NCBI GenBank assembly: GCA_003956705.1
Contig: QZCP01000834.1
Span: 182,864 to 246,863 of the forward strand
DNA: 64,000 nt
Direction: 5' to 3'
Source: Brevipalpus yothersi
Taxonomy: Eukaryota; Arthropoda; Arachnida; Trombidiformes; Tenuipalpidae
Shown here piece after piece: positions 13,319-24,825 of this stretch. The translations under genes and the position numbers were made by a program. The notes beneath the pieces were generated by a model. The model did no database searches. It saw only the letters and a list, made by a program, of their open reading frames with translations, and was not told where the DNA came from. Positions within the stretch are counted from its first letter, which is position 1. Every line of letters begins with the position of its first letter.

Positions 13319-13868
13319 AACATTTCACCTTTACAGATTCACCTATTAATGCTGTTTTGGATCACATGTGTTTGTACAAATAGTTGACATCATATCAAAT
13401 GAACAGTTAGTTTTCCTGTTGAATTGTTGTGACTTTTTGGTTGATGCCTGTAAAGATCAGAATCATGAAGTAGGAGAGAGACTAGACTACTATAAAAACT
13501 TCGTGAAGATCTATTCTATTCAAAGACTTGGCCATTATCATCGAGTATTTCACGATTTTTATTTTGGTCATACCGTGAAGTCATCGAGTGCTTGGATCAG
13601 CATTTTTAGCGAAAATTCTCGCTATGAAACAATGAAAAACTCGAAAATATAATGACCAAATCATGATTTATTCTTGACAAATGAAGAATAGAAATAGTTT
13701 CTCAATTCAAAAATCTCTCTTGTAACTGTACCATGAATGTTGATATTCGTCTGGGAATTTTTGGGACATGAGTGACGAAAGTTTTTTTATGATAAATCAT
13801 AAATTATGTTCTTTTAGTAGTGAGCGGTGAGAATTATTTCTCGAGTTATTGTCAGCGATCTAAAACAA
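13319..13868. other. Intergenic region upstream of the second P450
   Basis: It holds one frame of about 94 codons (13368-13652, +) with no recognisable content, and otherwise AT-rich sequence that should include the promoter of the P450 beginning at 13869. Confidence 0.4.
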
Positions 13869-15552
13869 ATGGAATCGGAAGCTATACTCAAGGAGTTGGT
13901 GAAAATTGTCTCAATACCTTTGATTATATTTATTCTAGTGAAAACAGTGAATTATTTAAATTATTTGAGCAGATTTCGAGGTTTACCGACTTTGGATACT
14001 CATATTTTACTTGGTGACCTACCAAAATGGTGGAAAAATGGAGGTCAGTATATTTCTACTCTTCAAAATCTCTTGTCCAATTCATTGATACTCAATTAAT
14101 GATCTACAATCGAATGGAAAATTCTCTCCAGATGATGAATTCTGTGAAAAAATCTTGAGCAAACAAAGAGCAAGAGGATGGTTTATCGCTTGGATTATAT
14201 TCTATCCGATTCTTGTTGTCTTCTCAGCAGATAAATCAAGAGTGAGTCCCTTAAGAAATTGTTATTTTTGAAGGTTCATTTTAAATTCTGACGGTCAATT
14301 GTTTTGATAGAAAATTTTGGGTAACAAAAAGTTTCTCGATCGCGGCTGGCCATCCAGAGCACTTGCTGATGGCCGGAAAAATTTGATCAGTTTAGCTGAT
14401 TCAGATTGGTATGAGAGACGCAATATCGTATCACCCTCTTATTCCCTGTCAGTTATACAAAGTTTCATTCCAACAATAGTTGAACAGTTAACAGAATTGA
14501 TGAAAAGTTTGCTGGAAAGTGATGGTAAATTGGTTCCCATTCAACCAATATTACAGCGTCATGTGTTGTTGATATCGCTTGAAACTTCCATCGGACTAAA
14601 GGGAAGAGTTGATGATAACGATCGAAAACTCATCAATCAAGCTCTTGAACGATTTCTTCACTCCCAATATGATCGAACGAATAAAGTTCATCGATGGAAT
14701 GGTTTCATGAATTGGATATTCGATTTAATCACCGGTAATGACAATGGATCATCGAGCTTACAAAAGTGTGGACTTGAAATTTTGTCGAGAAGACTTCAAG
14801 ATTTTGGAGTAGATTCAAATGGAAATGGAAAAATATTCACAGATTTCAAGAACAGAAGGCAACAAGCCTTCATGGATCATATGATCACCATGCTAACAGA
14901 TTCGAAAAATTCTCGACGTAAACTGACAATAGAAGATGTGCTCGATGAACTGATAGCAATTATGGCCTCAAGTTATGAGAGTATTGTGACAGCAAGCCAA
15001 TGGATACTCCATTGTCTTGCATGTAATCCGAAAGTTCAGGAAAAACTATTCGAATCTCTGGCAAACTTCAACGAGAATGATCTCAATATGACAATTACTT
15101 TTGTCAATCAATTCATCTATCTTGACCAGTGTATTAAGGAGACTTTAAGACTTAGAAGTCCATTATTTGCAATGTTTCGCTCAATCAATGAGGACACACA
15201 AATCGAAGATGAATACACAATACCTCAAGGAACGTTATCTTTGATTTTTCTCTACTTTGTCCATCGGGATCCGAAAGTGTATCCAAGCCCAGAACTTTAT
15301 GATCCAGATAGATTTTCACCAGAAAATGCCCCGAAAATTCCTGCTCATGCTTATGTGCCTTTTGGAGATGGACCAAGACGATGCATTGGTGAAAAATTAG
15401 CTTATTTAGAATTGAAATTGATAGTAGCAACGATTGTAAAGAAATTTAGAGTATTCACAAATGATCAAGATGTCAGAGTAAAAATAGGCTTAGCTTCTCA
15501 TCCAGTGAGACCCATAATGCTCCAGTTTATTGATAGATGTCAAACTGATTAA
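13869..15552 (+). CDS. Cytochrome P450 (microsomal, CYP3/CYP4-clan-like)
   Basis: Three exons, 13869-14043, 14132-14241 and 14311-15552, join in frame to 508 residues with clean GT..AG introns of 88 and 69 bp. The ATG at 13869 opens an N-terminal anchor (about residues 8-22, VKIVSIPLIIFILVKTV), followed by FRGLPTLDTHILLGDLP in place of the usual Pro-rich hinge. Later landmarks are the C-helix WYERRN, ExxR in KETLRLRSP, DPDRFSPEN and the heme loop PFGDGPRRCIGEK. The I-helix reads SSYESIVTA, with Ser where Thr is usual. Length, order and intron positions match the minus-strand P450 at 8747-10477 (both have an intron just before the C-helix exon), so the two are probably distant paralogues. A role in xenobiotic or lipid oxidation is inferred from the family only. 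Confidence 0.9.
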
Positions 15553-16577
15553 TGATTTGAGGATAAGATTTCTGGATCATCCATTCATGTCTGCAATCCT
15601 GTGAACCAGTAATTCTACTGATCTTGATTTTCTGATTTCAGGGCTTTCATCGATTATTTATTTATTTTTCCTCCAAATTATGGATTATTATTATTATTTA
15701 TTAAAATTTCAAAATTTCTGTACCATGAACGATCATATAATGATGATATCAGTCTTGATGTAATTGAGTGGTATAATGATTGAAAAAAATGGAATTTTGG
15801 AGAATGGTGTTGGAAGTTATCTAGCGTTGCGTTTGTCAACTGGAAGTTTTGAAAGGTGAAATGAATGTAATGCTAACGGATTCAATGCCAGATCAAGTGC
15901 CCAAAATTTAGGCTCCATCATTGCCTCCCTCTTAGTTTGGCTTGTTTATTCACATATTGGTAATAAGAATCAAGATTTTTGATGCTGATGTCTTTCAAAT
16001 GAGTTGAGCTAGGGTATTTCAGCGAAGCAGCTGATATTTTGATCGTATCTCGGACATGGTTGCTTTCCTGTGTCCAGTATGATAGTTAAATTATTAGGTC
16101 AGAGGGTTCTACCTGAGTAGCGATATACAATAATCGATAGTAATAAAACAGCTCAGAATATGCCTAATCATTACATCATATGCTTTGAGTTTGAGATCAC
16201 CTCTTTCCATATTAATAAGAGGATATGCAGGATCTCATCATTGGGAAACTGATAATGAATGATAATTGCCATTCTCTAGTCTGAAGACTACATTGATGAT
16301 GATTGGTTCGAAAATGCAGAAATAAATGTATATCCAACTCTAATCATATGGAGAGTTCGAAAATGAGGGCCGGATGTCACAATGGATCGAATGAATAACA
16401 TCTGATGATGAATGATATTCGATGATTTTCTGAGCAGTTTTGATTCTTGTTTACTAGTTCCGTGGAATTTGTGAAACTGAATCATTTTCGGTGGAAAGAG
16501 ATGCTCATATATGAATTCAGAGATTAAACAGATAAAAACCATAAGACCTATCGAGAATAAATATTATAATCACTCGA
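15553..16577. other. Intergenic region, no gene seen
   Basis: It separates the plus-strand P450 from the first member of the minus-strand receptor-like array. Only short frames without recognisable content. Confidence 0.45.
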
Positions 16578-18502
16578 CTAGGTGGATACTTTCTTCGTAT
16601 TAGAATGTTTTTTTTCCTTTCTGATACCCTCTTCCGATCTTGATGTTCCAGAAGCCCGGAATCCTGTATCACGACCCCATACTGAAAACTCGACCGGCGA
16701 ATTGGAAACACCAAATAAATTCGATTGTGTTAATGAAGAGGTGGAAGATTCAATCACTGAGCTTTGGGGAGCTGACGGTTGAAATGAAAATTGATGGAAA
16801 TATGATTAGTTGAGAATTTCAAGTTATTAGCTCGTAGCAGATACCTCTGATGCACATGCCTTTGGAAAATTTCCGGAATGCAAATATGAACAGAATGACA
16901 ATCAGGATAAGGGCAATAAGCCAAGAGATCAGTTGTGAATATGATGGGGACTCGCCCGAGTTTGTTAAATGTGCTAAATTGAATCGGACAACACTATTTT
17001 TAATTATTTCATTATCTATTTCGAGAAATAGATCAACTTTTCCAGCTAGCCAATTCGCTAGTATGCTTTCAGGAGGCCGAAAAATTACTTCATGATCTTG
17101 GGTGGAAACAGGCTTGATCTTATTTTCATCTGGGGCCAAGATATGAACTTTCATGAACGTATTCGTTAGACGTACACCTTTGACATTTATCTCAAGTGCA
17201 CCATTATTTTCAGTAATATTCCTTAAAGATATGCACTTCTTGAATGGCTCTTGAGATTTACTTCGAAGACATTTCTCACCATCCCATGAACAATATTCAC
17301 CATTACGAAAAACAGACAAACGGCAACCATAACAATCGTTCATCAGGAAGCATGTTGTGATGAAATGAGATTGAAATATGAAAGTGTCGTTTGGACCAGA
17401 TGAATTCCTGAAGGCAACATGAACACCCAATTCTTTAAGGAACACAAAAGGAAAGCATTTATAGAATGGGGAAAAGCTTTCTGAGCATACAGCAGTATGA
17501 GATCCATTCCTTCCATCTTGAACATTGCAGCCAGTCACAATATGTGCTGAATAGGGGATGTCAGGAATGATTAGATACCATCTTTTTTGATAAATGACGG
17601 TGAACATTAACGCTTGCAACTTATATGGGTATCGTATCATGATGGAATGCAGAAAATCTTTTTGGCTCAATAAAGGTTTGAATTCTAGCGAGTGAGTCAG
17701 ATTGAGTGGATATGATTCACTCTTTTTCCTAGCGGCTCCAATTATTTCTGATACTGAGTAAACGTAAATCTGTATCTGCTTGCTCTTTTCGTCCTGAATC
17801 AGGATAAATTTCCGATCTGTACATGGTTGAAAACAACTTTGAAAAGTCCCTTTTAGCCGATTCTTTGGTAATTTTATTGATATTCTTCCTGTTAATTCGG
17901 TATCTGATTTGAGAGAAGAAATGCCAAAATTTTTAGTTAGAAAGATAATCCATAACCAATGTACCTTTGTAGATAAACTCTGAATTATCATCCTTTTGGA
18001 TTAGGAATAGAATCATGGATGAATTAGTTACTGAAACTACGTCTAACGGTCTCCATCCATAAATGTCTCGCAATTCAATCCCATTTACAAAAATTTTTGA
18101 ATTAAAAATCACCCAACACATCCTACGTGAAGTTAGTAGCACATGCACCTCTTGACTACCGAAATTTCCAGGACATCTTCTCTCCTCTGTCCTATTGGAT
18201 GTGTGAGATTTAACATAGTATAGCACTTTTTGGCTCTGCCATAGTGACCAGAAATAGGAATCTCCTTCTTTTTCCATTACTAAGCCTTGAAAACGATCGG
18301 GGGCTCTGAAGCTTCCTGGACCGAATTCTGGACAGCTTTCGATTCGAGTTAAGCTAGTAGGTCGAAAGAAATAACAATTGCCATCTGAGTAAATGAACAG
18401 GCCTAAATCACCACATTCCTCGAATGCAAAGCCTCTGAGACTACCAAAAAAGCCGAATAATATCAAAGATCCTTCAATGAACACTGGAGCTCCCTCAACC
18501 AT
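16578..18502 (-). CDS. P1: PSI-domain type I membrane protein, plexin/semaphorin-ectodomain-like, long tail
   Basis: Exons 17965-18502, 16845-17903 and 16578-16771 join through 61- and 73-bp phase-1 introns to 596 residues. An N-terminal hydrophobic signal leads to GFAFEECGDLGLFIYSDGNCYFF, which opens the family's ectodomain. Residues about 380-425 hold CFLMNDCYGCRLSVF...YCSWDGEKC...KKC, a PSI-type cysteine pattern (C-x5-C-x2-C-x10-C-x-W). It is followed by an IPT/Ig-like stretch (GALEINVKGVRLTN), one transmembrane helix (SWLIALILIVILFIFAF) and a 63-residue Ser/Thr- and Lys-rich tail in exon 3 containing the shared FSVWGRDTGF. P1 is the most diverged intact member, at the edge of the array, and lacks the shared upstream flank. 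Function is unknown; extracellular binding or signalling is inferred from the architecture. Confidence 0.75.
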
Positions 18503-18939
18503 GTTCTGACTGAATAGCTTTGGTCAAAAATCAAAAATTGAATAAATGGCTTCGGTGAGCTAAGAGTAAATTAATATCTAAGAATATTGATTCCACCTGA
18601 AACAATTGAGATGATTTTGATTTTGATTATGAGATCAATCCAAAATACTATCCGATGAACACATCATTAGTGATAATTACAGAGTTGTCATTTCAGCTGA
18701 ATGCTTTACCTCACAAGATGGCTTGATTGGATCCCAAATATTACATGTACTTCAGTGCTCTTATCGGTAAAACCATGATCAAAAACTTCAGCGGTATACA
18801 TTCAATCCATCAAATATTCACGATATCCCAACAATGTAAATGAAAGATAGCTGTTGGTAAAGTCTCATCTGACCATATCTACGAGCCAGGAATCTTCAAC
18901 TTTGAAACAATAATTTACCCCTAATAGACGTATTATATC
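18503..18939. other. 5' flank of P1, no gene seen
   Basis: It should contain the P1 promoter. Unlike P2-P5, no TATCC-N4-GGATA element was found here. Confidence 0.4.
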
Positions 18940-19890
18940 AATAGAGATTGAGGGGGAAAATAAAGTTAGGGGTAATTAATATCATTCTTGATATTTTAAC
19001 CCACCTTGAGTGTGAAAATTACAATGGGTGTAATTTTGAACAATATACAGCAAACATTCAACAGTTTCTGCAGGTCTGCACCCCAGGCACATTCAAGATT
19101 CTTGAGCGTAAATATCAATTAGCTCATTTATGAATATTGGACATTAGTTTGCATTCTCATTCGCTCTTGCTCAAATTTTCTTGCAAAAAAATCACTCTTT
19201 TTGTTAATTTTCCTGCTTGAATGATGCACAATTAATGGGTATCATCGATACTTGATTTGATGTTTTTCTTATCATTGCTATAATTCTAGTAAGCTTCAAT
19301 TGACAACTCCACAATTATTGACTCATTTCGCTGGGGTTTTGTACCTCATCCGATGGAATTAATCGCTTAATCGATGAATGAATGACGGATAAACTGATTG
19401 ATGGTTCGAAGAGCGAATTTTGTATTCTTTCTTTCAGCATTTCTATGAGCCTGCTAACTTCCTCAAATTGTCATGCTCTAGTGTTAGATTCTTTATCAGT
19501 TATCAATTTTTTTCTCGTGATGAACAGCATTTCTCACTCAGCAGAGCTATCTGAATTTATATGGAACAGTAATGAAACGACGATCTGGTGAGAAGAGACT
19601 TTTAAGTCTACCTTTATCTTTTGGAAGTTTTATCACTCATGAATAAAACTGGGTCTATATGCTAATACGGATTGGGATGAAGCTCTCATCCATGGGAGAA
19701 AAGATAATTGAACTGAGTCTGAGGAAATCATCGATTTACATGGGGAGTGATTCAATTTAATGTACGAGGAAGATAGCTCTTAGGCATCACGACGAAAATC
19801 TTTCTCTCTTGAAATGTACACGAGAATGAGTAATTCTGATCCATGATTTGGGACTTAGAGCCTGGTTGAGGTAGGGAAAATGAGGCTATG
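18940..19890. repeat. Copy 1 of a roughly 0.9-kb non-coding block found three times
   Basis: Shared phrases such as AACATTCAACAGTTT, TTCTTTCAGCATTTCTATGAGCC and GAAATCATCGATTTACATGGG occur in the same order here, at about 44040-44800 and at about 60720-61465. In each case the block lies immediately 3' (minus strand) of a short-tail family member or its remnant. No open frame runs through it. I take it as the downstream flank carried along by duplication. Confidence 0.75.
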
Positions 19891-19894
19891 GATT

Positions 19895-20780
19895 TGAGTT
19901 GATTGTTTCACTGAGGAAACAGGGAGATCAATTGGCGAACTTTGTCAAGCTGTATTGAGAGAACATCAGAATCAGAAAAACATACAGTTACAGTAGTTCA
20001 AAATGTCCAGCTTTGATTTTTCAACACATTCCTATGACTCTCAGACAATTTTCCACCTCCGATAGCAGTCAGAAGGACAAGTACTACAACAATCAGCAAG
20101 AAAACAGACATGATAAAGGGATCAGAGGAAAATATGGTTGCTCTCGGGGTGAGCCTTACAAATTAAGTCGAACAACATCATTTTCGATTATTTCATTTTC
20201 TATGTCAAGAAAACGATGGAGTCGAATTTACAAGCTGTCTATAGAGTGGCTCAAGAATTGCTTCATTTTCTTGAATGAAGATGTGCTTGGTCTTATCTGG
20301 GTGTCAACATATTAACTCTCCTTAAAATGTTCATCAGGTCTACTCTACGCATCTCAAATGTCCCATTATTTCCCTATCCTCTTCAGAGATATGAATTTCC
20401 TGAATGGCACTTGGGATTTAGTTAGTATGCATTTCTCACAATCGTTTATCCGGAAATATGTTTCGGAAAAATGAGATTCGAATTTGAAAGTAGTGTTTGG
20501 ACCAGCTGAATCCTTGAAGACAGTTTGAGTATTCAGAAATTAGAGGTGTGAGAAGGGAAAAAATGCATAGAATGGGAAGAAGCTATCTGATAATACAGCA
20601 GTACTGGTCCATTTTTTCATCTTGAGCGACGCGGTCAATGAAGATAGGGAGCGGATATATAATCAGATTGATTTGATATATGTATGATCTGTCTTCTTGT
20701 TCAGCGGTTCTGATTATTCCCGGTACTGAGTAAAAATAAATCTGTATCTGGTTACTTTCCTTCAAATCCAGAGAATACAA
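19895..20780 (-). pseudogene. F1: decayed short-tail family member
   Basis: Minus-strand remnants in family order. 20225-20780 resembles the PSI and mid-ectodomain region. About 20010-20215 encodes a transmembrane stretch (FIMSVFLLIVVVLVLLTAI) like P3/P5. About 19900-19965 resembles their short tail exon (ends near VKQS). Stops, deletions and lost splice sites interrupt it throughout. Its place between P1 and P2 matches the remnants at 42895-43330 (before F2) and 56000-56960 (before P4). Confidence 0.65.
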
Positions 20781-20935
20781 AACATATCTCAGATGGAGTT
20801 ATGAATGTCAATGTCATGCAGACATCAAATTTCCCTGAGTACTCCTCATCTTCCATTTTATTCTATTCTATCGGATTTATAAGGCATGACGTATTATGCC
20901 ACTTTTAATCCGACAACCATCGTGGATGTGGAATC

Positions 20936-22877
20936 CTACTTAGTATCATCACTTGACTGGGTGGATGCTTTCTTCGCATTAGAGTATTCTTTTTCTCTCT
21001 TGATCGTTTCTTCCAGTGTTGATGTTCGAGATGCTCTTAACCCTGTATCACGACCCCATACTGAAAACTCGACCGGTGATTTGGAAACACCAAGTAAATT
21101 CGATTGTGTTGTTGACGAGGTGGAAGATTCAATCGTTGAGCTTTGAGGAGCTGATGGGTAGATTGAAATTTGATAAGATTAGTTGAAACTGTCAATTTTA
21201 TAACCATCAACAATTACCTCCAATATGTTGGGAAAATTTTCGAAATGCAAATATAAGCAGAAGAATGATCAGAATTAGAACGATGAGCCAAGAGATCAGT
21301 TGTGAATCTGAGGGTGATTCGCTTGTGTTCCTTAAATTGAGTCGAACCAAGCTATTTTCGATTAGTTCATTATCTATCTCCAGAAACAGATCAATTTCTC
21401 CAGCTATCCAATCTGCTAGTATACTTTCAGGAGGCCGAAAGATTACCTCATGATCCTGGATAGAGTCATTTTCGATTTTATCTTCTCCAGCAGTCAACAG
21501 GTGTACTTTCATCCCACTGTTCGTTAGACGTACACCTTTGACATTCACTTCGAGGGCACCTTTATTCTCATTCATGTTCCTTAGAGATATGCATTTCTTG
21601 AATGGATTTTGAGATTCACTTAAAGAACATTTCTCACCATCCCATGAACAATATTGACGAGTACGAAAAACAGCCAAATGACAACCATAACAATCGTTCA
21701 TCAGGAAGCATGTTGCGACAAAATGAGATTGAAATATGAAAGTCTTGTTTGGACTAGATGAACCAATTAAAACTGTGTGAACCCCCAGTCTATTGAAATG
21801 TACGAAGGGAAAAATTCCATAGGATGGAGAGAAGCTTTCTGAGCACACCGCAGTACGAGATCCATTTCTTCCATCTTGAACATTGCAGCCAGTCACATTA
21901 TGAGCTGAATAGAGGATGTCAGGAACGATCAGATACCATCTCTTTCCATCTACGAGGATCAACATAAATGCTCGTAGCATGTATGGATATAGTATTATGA
22001 TGGAATGCTTGCTATCCTTAGGTTTTAAGAGAGATTTGAATTCTAGCGAGTGAGTCAGATGGAGTGGATAGGATGTATTCCCTTGTTCAACAGCTTTGAT
22101 TATTCTCGGTATGGAGTAAACATAAATCTGTATCTGCTTGCTAGCTTCGTTCTGTATCAGGATGACACTCTCATTTTTACATGTTTGAAAGCTTCTAATA
22201 AAAACACCTTTAGTCCATGGTAGTTCTATTGTGATGGTTCCTGATTTGGAGGTGTCTAATGTGAAAGAAATGATTATGATACATGTATCTCTAGTCATAT
22301 CATTCATAGTCAATGTACCGTTGTTGGTGTAAAAGAATTCCAAAGACTTCCTCCCATTAATTAGGATTAAAAACATGGATGATTCAGCATCTGATACTTG
22401 GTCTATGACTCTTGATCTATCAACATTCTCCAATTTAAAGCCATTGAGAAAAGTTTCATTTCCAACAACTGCAACGCATAGCACGGATAAAGTTAACCTT
22501 ACACTCACATTGGCAACACCAAAATCTCCTGGACAACTCTTCTCTTGTATTTTTTGTGATTTGTGGGGCTTGACATAATAAACCACTTTTCCCTGCTGTC
22601 TATATGACCAGAAGTAAGAACTTTCTCCTTTTTCCATTACAAAGCCTTGATAACGATTGGAGGGTTTGAAGCCTCCTGGATCAAATCCTGGACAGCTTTC
22701 TATTCCAGTCAAGTTATTAGGTCGAAAAAAATAACAATTGCCATCCGAATAAAAGAACAAACCATATTGACCACATTCGTCGAATGCGAAGCCTTCAAGA
22801 GTACCGAATAAGTTGAAAAAGATCAGGAACAGTCTCTTAATATTATCATGAGCATACCAACGCATCGGAATCAACAT
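20936..22877 (-). CDS. P2: PSI-domain type I membrane protein, plexin/semaphorin-ectodomain-like, long tail
   Basis: Exons 22319-22877, 21218-22240 and 20936-21150 give 598 residues. Intron 1 (78 bp, GTACATTG..AAATCAG) happens to be a multiple of three with no stop, so the genomic frame looks continuous from 22877 to 21207; homologues show it is an intron. Residues 10-32 form the signal peptide. The ectodomain begins FDECGQYGLFFYSDGNCYFF and has a later C..C pair at GCNVQDGRNGSRTAVC. The PSI knot is CFLMNDCYGCHLAVF...YCSWDGEKC. An IPT-like stretch precedes the helix SWLIVLILIILLLIFAF. Exon 3 adds 71 tail residues with SNLLGVSKSPVEFSVWGRDT and a Lys/Glu-rich end. Several NxS/T sites fit a secreted ectodomain. 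Partner and function are unknown. Confidence 0.8.
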
Positions 22878-22907
22878 TATAAACTAATCATCCAAGCTGC
22901 CATATCT

Positions 22908-22921
22908 TATCCTAAAGGATA
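22908..22921 (-). promoter_or_regulatory. Candidate promoter element TATCC-N4-GGATA upstream of P2
   Basis: An inverted repeat (TATCCTAAAGGATA) 31 bp upstream of the P2 ATG. It recurs at the same place before P3, P4 and P5. Conservation may only reflect recent duplication. Confidence 0.3.
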
Positions 22922-22986
22922 CACTTCATGAATTTTGAGCTCCAATCAGTCAAAATAAATTATCATATTCTGGGATGAGTAAATAT

Positions 22987-23290
22987 TGTGAGACCGGTTT
23001 GAACTGGTCTTCAGCAAGATGTAGGTCCGGAGATCCACGACTACAGTAATAAAATAAATGAGCAATAAAAGTATGCACCGTGGAAGCAGGGAAAAAACAT
23101 TAGCGAGAAAACAGAAAATTTTCCAAATAGGCCAACTTTACTGACCAGTCTCCGCGCTAGCTAGGTATAAATTTGGGTCACCGGGATTGCGGAGACCACT
23201 GTTAGATCTAACCGACTACAGCTTGTATCAGACTACAATTTTGTTCTATCGAATAAAAGATTTGTGCTACCGTCATTTGCTCTCTTCACA
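22987..23290. mobile_element. Solo LTR, 304 bp, with 4-bp target duplication
   Basis: It begins TGTGAGACC and ends CTTCACA, and is flanked by ATAT at 22983-22986 and 23291-23294. Copy B at about 46713-46722 reads AAATATGAAC with one ATAT and no insert, so it is the empty site. Inside are a TATA-like box (GGTATAAATTT, about 23164) and AATAAA (about 23252), as expected in an LTR. No internal retroelement sequence adjoins, so it is a solo LTR left by recombination. It is unrelated in sequence to the 209-bp LTRs at 32835 and 42454. Confidence 0.8.
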
Positions 23291-24217
23291 ATATGAACAG
23301 CTTGATAGATGAATTCTTTTCTCTGGCTGAATAAACACCCAACTCATAACTCATACATTCACTCAATGTTCATGTCCACTCAGATAAGTATCAGGAAAAC
23401 TATTTGTAATGGTGGATCAATTTGGGTAAAATTGAATGGAAATTATAGAATCCATGGAAATCTAATGATAATACATGTATTATTGTTGCAAAATCTCCAT
23501 AAATTATACCGCCAAATAAATTCATTTTAAAATCTTGAAATACTTCGAAAGTGATGAGATTCTGGTGATTCTGAGTTGGAGAAGAAATATTCATCGTTCC
23601 TCACCCAAATGTGGACGCTTTCCTATTGCTCTTGACTAGTCGTCTGAAAATATCTGGATAACGACAGAAATCGAAAATTGCTCTGTCGTGCCCATTAGTC
23701 AGGTAGAACTATCTTCAATAAATATTATCATAAAACTGAGGGAAAGGAACATGAGAAGCCGAAAAAAGGAATGAAATAGGCTAGATAGATTTTATGGTGA
23801 TAATCAGATGTATGAAGATAGGTGGCCCATGGAAGAAATAAATAGCTGATCACATTGATGCACTGTAGTATTCGAATCTCTTTGGTTCCATCATAGACCA
23901 TCTCTCAGCTGGATTCACTCATTCAAGTTTCAATTTTGGTATCAAAATTTGCAACACAGATGTCTATTGTGATGCGCTGGACTGGATATTTCAACGAAAT
24001 ATTTTGATTTCGTCTGGAACACAATTGATTTCAACACCAACTGTGAGAGTTAATTGGTTGGGCCGAAGATTTTTACTTGAATAACTACGGTATTGAAATG
24101 ATATTGAAAAAACAATTCATGGAGGACCTTTTCTTACTCACTTCAAGTTCAAAATGCATGAGAACCAATTGCATTCTGGTGTATATGAAGCCATGAAGCA
24201 AGCAGGTGGGTACAGAT

Positions 24218-24503
24218 CAAAGAGTAGTAACAAGAGGGTCCACTTAAAGCTGAAATGAATCAGTATCAGAGAATGCCCTATAGAGGCGCTGAAACACCAC
24301 AATCAAAAGATGGCGCTGTGAGAAGCTCCAGCTGTTTCCGCTAGAGCGAGCACCTATCTGTGGGTTGAATAACGAGACTACTAGCGCTCTCACTTTAGTA
24401 TGCAGCCTGGGAAATTCTAGGACACAGCCTAACACTAGCGTTGGAACACTAGAGTTGACAAAGTACTGCATAGAAGTGCTCTCTCTCTTTGAGCTACTCT
24501 TTG
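24218..24503. mobile_element. hAT-type MITE, 286 bp, 8-bp target duplication
   Basis: The insert has 10-bp terminal inverted repeats (CAAAGAGTAG / CTACTCTTTG) and is flanked by GTACAGAT and GTACGGAT (one mismatch). Copy B at about 47709-47716 carries a single GTACAGAT and no insert. Eight-bp duplications and short TIRs fit a non-autonomous hAT element. No coding capacity. Confidence 0.8.
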
Positions 24504-24825
24504 GTACGGATAGAAACAAGCTCTCCATGAAACTGAGGTTATAGTCTGGGAATTTTTCAGATCCCTTCATGAGGTTTTAGATAAGCTTTTTTCTATTCTT
24601 CTGAGTGATCTCTCCAACTGCAAGCTCATAAGGGGGTGAATCTCAATGAAGATGAGTAGGAAATAAATAATAATTAATTAATTAATGAGAAGATCAGACC
24701 AAGTTTCAGGTGAGGAAAATCAGCATCGATTTCATGGGAATAGAATGAAAGGCTTCGAAAACATTGCTTAGGATTTTGGAATTGGGATAGATGTGATGAG
24801 AAATCTAAATTATCTGATAGACATA

